This document shows positions 58,406-64,000 of a DNA stretch of 64,000 bases, in pieces. The DNA is taken from contig JBBCKD010000001.1 in NCBI GenBank assembly GCA_037191015.1, positions 248,001-312,000 of the forward strand, written 5' to 3'. Position numbers and translations under genes: made by a program. This DNA is from Ravibacter sp037191015. Lineage in GTDB: Bacteria; Bacteroidota; Bacteroidia; Cytophagales; Spirosomataceae. Each line of letters opens with the position of its first letter. The stretch's first letter is position 1. The notes beneath the pieces were generated by a model. It saw only the letters and a program-made list of their open reading frames with translations, was not told the DNA's origin and did no database searches.

Positions 58406-61216
58406 CTACTCCCGCACGATCTTTATTTCATAGGCGCCGGAGCCCAGCGTCAGCGATTTTTCCCCGGTTTTCAGCTCCGCTTTTTTCAGCCATTCAGGCG
58501 AACGGATCAGCGAGTTGTTGCGGATCACCAACTGACCGTCTATGTAAAGGTTGTATCCGGGAGGAGCTTCGAACCGGAATACCGTCCGGGTATTGGCCGG
58601 GGTTTCGAAATGATATACGATCCCTTCTCCTGTCTTTTTCCAGCAGGCTGATACGTTGCCCAACGCCGAGCATACCCTGCCTTCCGCATGGGTGAGGTTT
58701 CCGGGTATAAACGGATCGATCAGTACCGTGGGGACCTCCGCAGCATATTCCAGCCTGATCCCTGCCAGGTCCTGCAGCAGGAAGGCATGCACGCTCCCGA
58801 ACATGCAGTGATTGAAGTCGCCGCCGCCGTCCCAGTTCTGGTTAAGCGTAGAGGCCTGCAGGTGATCGATGAAATAGCCCCATCCCGGGAATTCGCGGTT
58901 GAGGACAACCTTGTACAAAAGCTCCCGGTCTTCCTTTTGAAGCACATCGACCAGCGCTTTCGTACCCAGGATCCCCGTAAACGCCCGGTAGCCGCGCGAT
59001 AAGAGCTGCTCCTTTACAAAGGCCAGGATTTCCGCCCTTTTCTCTTCCGGCACTATACCGCATTGCAGCGCTACCAGGTTGGCCGTAAGCTCGTAGGTAA
59101 AATTGGGCGGTGAAGCGTTTTCGGCATATATCTTTTTGCCGGCATCGTAAAAGCGCTCATTGAAAGCGTTGCAGACTTCCCAAGCTTCTTCCCGGTAAAA
59201 ACCGGCATCGTGATCCTGCTTCAACAGCGCTGCCATTTCGGCCATCAGGAGCGAGATTTTGTACAAATAGGCCGTGTTGATAAGCCTGACCATTCCCTGT
59301 GTGGCATAGGCCGCCTGCTTTTCGAAGCCGGGAATGAGGTGATCGCCGTAGGTACCGCCAAGAATATGGCCTTCCGCGCGCTTCAGCATATACCCGTACC
59401 AGCTTTTGAGCGAGCCGTAATGCATATGGACCGCCGAAGTATCCAGGTGCTGACCGAGCATCTGCCTGACCAGGAACGGGTAGGCAGATGTCCAGGAAAA
59501 ATCGGTTCTCGGCGCTACCTTTCTCATTTCGGGTACCGTTTCGGGGATCAGCCCCGAATTGCCTGCCCACTGCTGCGCGTCCCGGAAGTCATTCAGCCAC
59601 TTTGTCCATAGCGCCGGCAGGAGGAAGCTATAGCCCGCTATCTCCGAGTAAAGGTGCACGTCGCCGGTCCAGCCGTACTTTTCCGAATTAGGATTGCTGA
59701 GCGGTACCCCCTGGATAAAATTGTTCTGGAACGTTTGGGTGATAGCGCGGTGCAGGCGGCCGAGGTAGGGATCGGAGGTCGAAAATTCACTGAGCGGCCT
59801 GCTGAAGTGCCCGGTTTCAATCGCTTTTATGCTCCTGATCTTCACAGCGCCGGGATCGCTTACGGTTACCTGCACGTAGCGGAAGCCGTGAAAGAAAAAC
59901 CGCGGCTTGTAGGTTTCCCTACCCTTCCCGCTGAGGACATACTTGCTGTAGGTGTTGCGGTAGAAAGGCCTTTTGTGATGGGCGCCTTCCCAGTTCAATT
60001 CATTTTCGGCTGTAAGCGGTTTCTGATGACGGGCGCTTCCGCATTTTTCGGTGCCCCTGATGATCACATGGGCGCCGGCATTTCCCTCCACCTCTATCTC
60101 CCAGTAGCCCCCGATCGTTTTGCCGAAGTCATACTCGAACGTTTGGGCGTTACGCCGGAGGGCCGTAACAGGCTCGAGGGCCTTTCCTTCCTGTACAGGC
60201 GGCAGGGCCTGGAAGCTGGTTTGCCCTTTATAAATCCCTTTTGCGGGTTTGAGCCAGGAGCCGTCCGGGTAGCCGGGGGTATCCCAGCCGCTTTTTTCCA
60301 GTCGCGCGTCGTAGTCCTCACCTCCGAAGAAATTGTTGAATACCAGCGGACTGTCGCTGCATTTCCAGTCCTCACCGGAATGAATGTGCGCTATGCTTCC
60401 GTCGGTATATACTATTTTCATTTCCAGCAGGAGCATGGGCTGCCTATAGGTGGAAGGCTTCATATTGACATTGGCAAACCGCCCGCCAGGGAGGCCAGCC
60501 CCTGCCGGTTCGGTAAAGGCCGATGCCCCTTCGCCCATCCAGACGCCCAGCGCGTTACGCCCGGCATTGACCAGGCCGGTCACATCGTAAGCCGAATAGA
60601 GCGTGCGTTCCGAAAGCTGGGTGATGGCCGGGACGAACAAGCTCCCGTCGACCTTCTGCCCGTTCAGGTGCAGCTCATAGAGCCCGATAGCCGTCGCGTA
60701 GACATGTGCCGACCGGATTTCCTTTTCCACCGTGAAAGCCTTGCGGAATAAAGGCGACCGGACGGCCGTATCGGGGTGCATGATCCACCCTTCCCGGAAC
60801 CCGGTTCCGGGAAGGAAGCCTGTGTGGAACTTTTCGGTCGCAGACCACGCGCCCTGCCTGCCGGTGCGGTCTTTGAGCATCACTTTCCAGTAATAGGTGG
60901 TCTGGCCGGCCAGCTCCTTTCCCTCGTACCGTATGTTCAGGGAGGATGCAGAAGGAACCTCGCCGGAGTCCCAGACGATATTCTTTTCAGAAAAATCCGG
61001 GTTTTCGGCAGCCACAATGATCCGGTATCCGGTTTGACCGGCATCCCGTTCCGGCGTCAGGATGGCCCATGAAAATCGTGGCTGCGCTTTATCGATCCCG
61101 ATCGGCGCTGTTAAATACTCGCATTGCAGGCTGCCCGCTTCCGTAGAAGCGGGGCGTGCTTTGGATGTGATGGAAAAGAGCAACGAAAAGAAGAGCAGCC
61201 CTATCGTAATCCTCAT
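58406..61216 (-). CDS. GH78-like alpha-L-rhamnosidase homologue with altered catalytic residues
   Basis: 936 residues with a signal peptide (MRITIGLLFFSLLFSITSKA). GH78 layout: N-terminal beta-sandwich domains (about 25-400), an (alpha/alpha)6 barrel (about 450-830) with SNPNSEKYGWTGDVHLYSEIAGYSF, and a C-terminal beta domain. By eye against Bacillus RhaB, Glu572 and Asp579 correspond to Glu512 and Asp519 here (same 7-residue spacing), but Asp567 is Ser507, and the general-base Glu841 (usual T-x-WE-x-W) is Gln793 in STLNQNWDGGG. It may act on another sugar, use another base or be non-catalytic. It follows susD by 12 bp. Confidence 0.85.
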   Translation of the reverse strand: MRITIGLLFFSLLFSITSKARPASTEAGSLQCEYLTAPIGIDKAQPRFSWAILTPERDAGQTGYRIIVAAENPDFSEKNIVWDSGEVPSASSLNIRYEGKELAGQTTYYWKVMLKDRTGRQGAWSATEKFHTGFLPGTGFREGWIMHPDTAVRSPLFRKAFTVEKEIRSAHVYATAIGLYELHLNGQKVDGSLFVPAITQLSERTLYSAYDVTGLVNAGRNALGVWMGEGASAFTEPAGAGLPGGRFANVNMKPSTYRQPMLLLEMKIVYTDGSIAHIHSGEDWKCSDSPLVFNNFFGGEDYDARLEKSGWDTPGYPDGSWLKPAKGIYKGQTSFQALPPVQEGKALEPVTALRRNAQTFEYDFGKTIGGYWEIEVEGNAGAHVIIRGTEKCGSARHQKPLTAENELNWEGAHHKRPFYRNTYSKYVLSGKGRETYKPRFFFHGFRYVQVTVSDPGAVKIRSIKAIETGHFSRPLSEFSTSDPYLGRLHRAITQTFQNNFIQGVPLSNPNSEKYGWTGDVHLYSEIAGYSFLLPALWTKWLNDFRDAQQWAGNSGLIPETVPEMRKVAPRTDFSWTSAYPFLVRQMLGQHLDTSAVHMHYGSLKSWYGYMLKRAEGHILGGTYGDHLIPGFEKQAAYATQGMVRLINTAYLYKISLLMAEMAALLKQDHDAGFYREEAWEVCNAFNERFYDAGKKIYAENASPPNFTYELTANLVALQCGIVPEEKRAEILAFVKEQLLSRGYRAFTGILGTKALVDVLQKEDRELLYKVVLNREFPGWGYFIDHLQASTLNQNWDGGGDFNHCMFGSVHAFLLQDLAGIRLEYAAEVPTVLIDPFIPGNLTHAEGRVCSALGNVSACWKKTGEGIVYHFETPANTRTVFRFEAPPGYNLYIDGQLVIRNNSLIRSPEWLKKAELKTGEKSLTLGSGAYEIKIVRE

Positions 61217-61228
61217 TATGCAATCTTT

Positions 61229-62752
61229 CTATTCGTGCCCGGGGTTCTGCCCGATCAGGCCCGAGGAGGTGAGCACTTCGTTGTAGGGGATAGGCCAGAA
61301 TTTCCATTTGGGATCGTAAGCTCCCCTGCTTCCCCTGGCGCCTGAACCCAGCTGCGCCCAGTCGCGTTCGAAACGACCGGAACGCTGGATGTCGAATGCA
61401 AACTTAAACTCAAGCAGGAGCTCTACAGCCCGTTCGTCGAAGACTACCTCCTTGAATTGGGCGTAGGATAAGCCGGTTTCGACATTGGCGGGGAAGGTGC
61501 GGCTTTCTGCACCGTTAAGTCCGCCGCGGGCTCTGGCACGCAGGGTATTGATGGCATCCAGCGCCATTTGGGTAGGCCCGTTATTGATCTCGTTCTCCAC
61601 TTCGGCCAGCAACAGCAGAAGCTCTGCATACCTGGTTTCATAGAAATTGCTGTCCGAGGTATTACCGCCGGGCCTGTTTTTGCGGAATTTGCTGTTGAGT
61701 ACCAGGTTCTGGGCGCCCGCACCCACGGTATCGATACTGATATCGAAACGGTAGTCCCTGGGATCGAATTTCGATACCACATAGTCGCTTACGCCGTTGG
61801 AGTTCCATGCAGAGAAATACCAGTGGCCGGCCCCGACGTTATTGTCGTAATTCCCGCAGTAGATGATCTCCCGGCCCAGCTGGTTGGCCTGTCTTACAGG
61901 TCCCCAGTTGTTCCCGCCAAGGTTGACGCCCCCGGTGAAGAGGTCCTTGAAATCGGGTTCAAGCGAATACATATAGGGGGCTTTGGCCTTCTGGGGATTG
62001 GCTTCGTCGATGATTTCCAACAGCAGCGCCTTCGACTCGTTCCACCACGGGCCGCCCGTCATCATGCCTTCGAATTGCTTGCCCGACATGTCGGCATAGA
62101 CTTTGGCAAGGGTAGCTTTGGCGGCTCCCCGCGTCACTTTGCCGTTGTCGGGGAAGGTGCCGGTATGGCTGATCGGCAAATGGGGCGCCGCTTCGGTCAG
62201 GTCTGCAATGATCTGGTTAAAAACCTCCTGCGGCGTAGCCCGGGGCAGCATATCCTGGGCGGGATTCCGGGTAGGGGCAAGCTGCAGCGGCACGCCTCCC
62301 CACCATCTCACCAGCCAGTAATAGGTCTGCGCCCTGAGGAATTTGACCTCTGCGATGAGCTGCTGCTTACGCGCTTCAGGGAAATCGCTGTTGACCTCCA
62401 TTCCCGAAATCCCCTCGATCGCGGTGTTGGCTGCATTTATAGCCTGGTACAATCCCACCCATATCCCGCTAATGAAAGAATTGGTGGAAGTGAATTTTAA
62501 ATCGATGGTCTGCTCGTTGCCATTTACCTTGACTTCCCCGCTTGCCAGGACGCCGAATGCGGGAATGTTCTGGTTCCAGGTGCTTGCCGAATACCAGATG
62601 CTGCCGTAAACCCCGGTAACGGCCAGCTGGGCATTGTCAGCGGTAGTAAACAGGAAGTCGGGCGTCAGGTCGGTTACCGGCTTCTCTTTGAGCAGGTCGT
62701 TGCAGCCGGTGCCTGAGAGAAGGAGCAATGACATTATTATCTTTATTTTCAT
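61229..62752 (-). CDS. SusD-like glycan-binding lipoprotein
   Basis: 507 residues; signal MKIKIIMSLLLLSGTGC with lipid Cys17. SusD marks: LLKEKPVTDLTPDFLFTTADNAQLAVTGVYGSIW, RKQQLIAEVKFLRAQTYYWLVRWWGGVPLQL, TRGAAKATLAKVYADMSGKQFE, ELLLLLAEVENEINNGPTQMALDAINTLRARA, and VVFDERAVELLLEFKFAFDIQRSGRFE. Partner of the SusC gene 68 bp upstream. Binds the glycan attacked by the GH78, GH140-like and sulfatase products of this locus. Confidence 0.92.
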   Translation of the reverse strand: MKIKIIMSLLLLSGTGCNDLLKEKPVTDLTPDFLFTTADNAQLAVTGVYGSIWYSASTWNQNIPAFGVLASGEVKVNGNEQTIDLKFTSTNSFISGIWVGLYQAINAANTAIEGISGMEVNSDFPEARKQQLIAEVKFLRAQTYYWLVRWWGGVPLQLAPTRNPAQDMLPRATPQEVFNQIIADLTEAAPHLPISHTGTFPDNGKVTRGAAKATLAKVYADMSGKQFEGMMTGGPWWNESKALLLEIIDEANPQKAKAPYMYSLEPDFKDLFTGGVNLGGNNWGPVRQANQLGREIIYCGNYDNNVGAGHWYFSAWNSNGVSDYVVSKFDPRDYRFDISIDTVGAGAQNLVLNSKFRKNRPGGNTSDSNFYETRYAELLLLLAEVENEINNGPTQMALDAINTLRARARGGLNGAESRTFPANVETGLSYAQFKEVVFDERAVELLLEFKFAFDIQRSGRFERDWAQLGSGARGSRGAYDPKWKFWPIPYNEVLTSSGLIGQNPGHE

Positions 62753-62795
62753 CTTTAATATAATTAATGTGATGATGTGATGATGTGACGATGTG

Positions 62796-62813
62796 TCCCG
62801 ATAGCTATCGGGA
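62796..62813. repeat. 18-bp perfect palindrome, copy 2
   Basis: TCCCGATAGCTATCGGGA, identical to 25448-25465, in the susC-susD gap. It is preceded by a short GATGTGAT-type tandem run (62770-62795). Confidence 0.8.
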
Positions 62814-62820
62814 GAGGTAA

Positions 62821-64000
62821 TCAGAATCCGAGCTTAACACCCAGCGTCACGGTTTTGGCCCTGGGATATGCACCCTGGTCTACGTTCGGAGCAGCGTCGT
62901 TTTGTCCCCCGAAGCTTACTTCCGGATCGAAGCCGGAATACTTCGTAAAGGTAAACAGGTCGTTCCCCATCACGTAAAGTGTGGCTTCCCTGAACAATTT
63001 TGTTTTCAGCCTGTCGGCCGGTACGAGGTAGCTCAGGCGAAGATTCCGGATACGCATGAACGACCCGTCTTCGATCAGGAAGTTGCTGATGTCGGTGTCG
63101 TTGCCCATTCCGCCCCCGGGCCTCGGGTACTTCCCGTCGGTGCGGTCAGGCCGCCAGTAGTTGTCTACATAATCCTGTGACGGGCGGCCTCCGTCTGTAC
63201 GCATTCCCCCGCTGACAGTGTATATGCGGGCCATATTCAGCACTTTCCCTCCTTTGACGCCGGTGACGAAAACATTCAGGGAGAAATTTTTATAGCTGAA
63301 GGTATTGTCCCACCCGTAAATGAAGTCCGGCTGCGCATTACCCAGGATGCCCCGGTCTGCGTCGGTGATGGCCCCGTCGTTATTGCGATCGACATACTTC
63401 ATGTCCCCGGGGTTGACCAGGCGGCACCCGGCTTGGATATCGGCTTCCTGCAGCACTCCTGCCAAGGAAAAACCGAAGAATGTCCCTACAGGTTGCCCGA
63501 GAATAAAGCGGTGCGATTCCGCCGGACGGGTCAGGATATTGGGTGAGGCCGCATTTTCGATAATTTCGCCGCTCGACGACCTGCCGAGATCGACGATTTT
63601 GTTCCGGTTGAAGCTCCAGTTGGCGGTAGAGCTCCAGCTGAATGTCCCGGTCAGTATCCGCGCGTCTATGCCCAGCTCGAGCCCTTTGTTTGAGATCTCA
63701 CCGAAGTTGGAAGTAAACGAGGAGAAGCCGGTGCTGCCCGGTACGGGCCTAGCCTGGAGCAGGTCGGTCGTATAACGGGTGTAATAGTCGACGTTGAGGG
63801 ATATCCTGTCGTGCAGGAGCCCTATGTCTGCGCCCAGGTTAAACTGCCTGCTGGTTTCCCATAGCAGGTCGGAGTTGGAGGCCGCTGTGGGACGGAACCC
63901 CGTGGCGCGGACCGACCCGTATACGTAGGCCTGGGATCCCAGCCTCGCCATCGACTGGTACGGCGCGATCGCCTGGTTGCCGGTAATCCCGTAGCTGGTG
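62821..64000 (-). CDS. SusC-like TonB-dependent importer (partial, N-terminus outside window)
   Basis: The C-terminal 393 or so residues of a SusC barrel; the frame is open to the right window edge (beginning TSYGITGNQAIAPYQSM), so the apparent Met start at 63951 is internal. Typical barrel segments: LGADIGLLHDRISLNVDYYTRYTTDLLQA, ISNKGLELGIDARIL, GDMKYVDRNNDGAITDADRGILG, and the end AKTVTLGVKLGF with terminal Phe. It is the first visible gene of the sulfated-glycan locus. Whether it has an STN domain, which would match the orphan FecR, lies outside the window. Confidence 0.94.
   Translation of the reverse strand, partial: TSYGITGNQAIAPYQSMARLGSQAYVYGSVRATGFRPTAASNSDLLWETSRQFNLGADIGLLHDRISLNVDYYTRYTTDLLQARPVPGSTGFSSFTSNFGEISNKGLELGIDARILTGTFSWSSTANWSFNRNKIVDLGRSSSGEIIENAASPNILTRPAESHRFILGQPVGTFFGFSLAGVLQEADIQAGCRLVNPGDMKYVDRNNDGAITDADRGILGNAQPDFIYGWDNTFSYKNFSLNVFVTGVKGGKVLNMARIYTVSGGMRTDGGRPSQDYVDNYWRPDRTDGKYPRPGGGMGNDTDISNFLIEDGSFMRIRNLRLSYLVPADRLKTKLFREATLYVMGNDLFTFTKYSGFDPEVSFGGQNDAAPNVDQGAYPRAKTVTLGVKLGF

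Noticed and set aside
59654..60751. 365-codon plus-strand ORF
   Set aside because: Antisense to the GH78-like gene; arises from codon bias of a GC-rich gene.
61568..62500. 310-codon plus-strand ORF
   Set aside because: Antisense to susD, which has full family motifs.
62770..62795. Possible CRISPR or satellite from GATGTGAT repeats
   Set aside because: Only a few short imperfect units, with no spacers; more likely part of the palindromic repeat element.
63951..63953. Start codon of the right-hand SusC
   Set aside because: The frame remains open upstream to the window edge with typical SusC sequence, so this Met is internal.

Overview
The window comes from a member of the Bacteroidota, most likely in the Cytophagales/Sphingobacteriales/Chitinophagales range. 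The support is three SusC/SusD-type systems, a hybrid two-component sensor, FecR/ECF sigma pairs, a type IX secretion sorting tail (CotH-like protein), GldA, the Bacteroidota-only ribosomal protein bL38 (DUF4295), promoters of the TTG-N19/20-TAnnTTTG type, and A-rich translation starts. I cannot name the genus. No rRNA, tRNA, CRISPR array, prophage or intact insertion sequence is visible.

Layout. 1-4.7 kb: a TonB-dependent transducer (C-terminus cut off by the window edge) with its FecR anti-sigma factor and ECF sigma factor, all on the minus strand. 4.8-5.4 kb: a HigA-like antitoxin with a toxin lacking its usual N-terminus. 5.5-15.2 kb: housekeeping and membrane genes on the plus strand (argB, a secreted CotH/ricin protein, uvrB, an amino-acid permease, a DUF5009 membrane protein, gldA) plus a minus-strand Nudix gene. 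15.2-26.8 kb: a complete fructan utilisation locus, with a plus-strand sensor facing a minus-strand operon of sugar importer, fructokinase, SusC, SusD and GH32 fructanase. 27-31.7 kb: a small lipoprotein, M3 oligopeptidase, nicotinamidase-like hydrolase, ftsY, bL38 and rpmG. 32-38.3 kb: a cytochrome c lipoprotein, a 2-isopropylmalate synthase behind a probable leucine leader-peptide attenuator, doxX/panC, a glycogen-synthase-like protein, and an LpxH-like phosphoesterase overlapping a glycosyltransferase. 38.4-41.7 kb: an operon of ECF sigma factor, an anti-sigma/outer-membrane-barrel fusion and a serpin lipoprotein. 42-46.3 kb: a decayed barrel gene, an SDR enzyme and a D-lactate dehydrogenase-like FAD/FeS protein. 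46.3-64 kb: a second polysaccharide locus on the minus strand (SusC, SusD, GH78-like, FecR, GH140-like, sulfatase, a 1795-residue sulfatase/CE15 fusion, a gluconate-dehydrogenase-type small subunit and a GMC oxidoreductase).

How the genes work together. In the fructan locus the sensor's periplasmic sugar-binding domain probably detects released fructose. SusC/SusD import oligosaccharides, the GH32 lipoprotein cleaves them, the MFS carrier imports fructose and the kinase phosphorylates it. The right-hand locus looks built for a sulfated, uronic-acid-bearing and perhaps rhamnose-containing glycan, with an oxidoreductase pair acting on released sugars; the exact substrate is not determinable here.

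The most noteworthy items are the leucine leader/attenuator in front of a LeuA that lacks its feedback domain, the sulfatase-(glycosidase-like)-FISUMP-CE15 megaprotein, the anti-sigma/barrel/serpin operon, a GH78-like protein with two substituted catalytic positions, and operator-like inverted repeats at both fructan-locus promoters.
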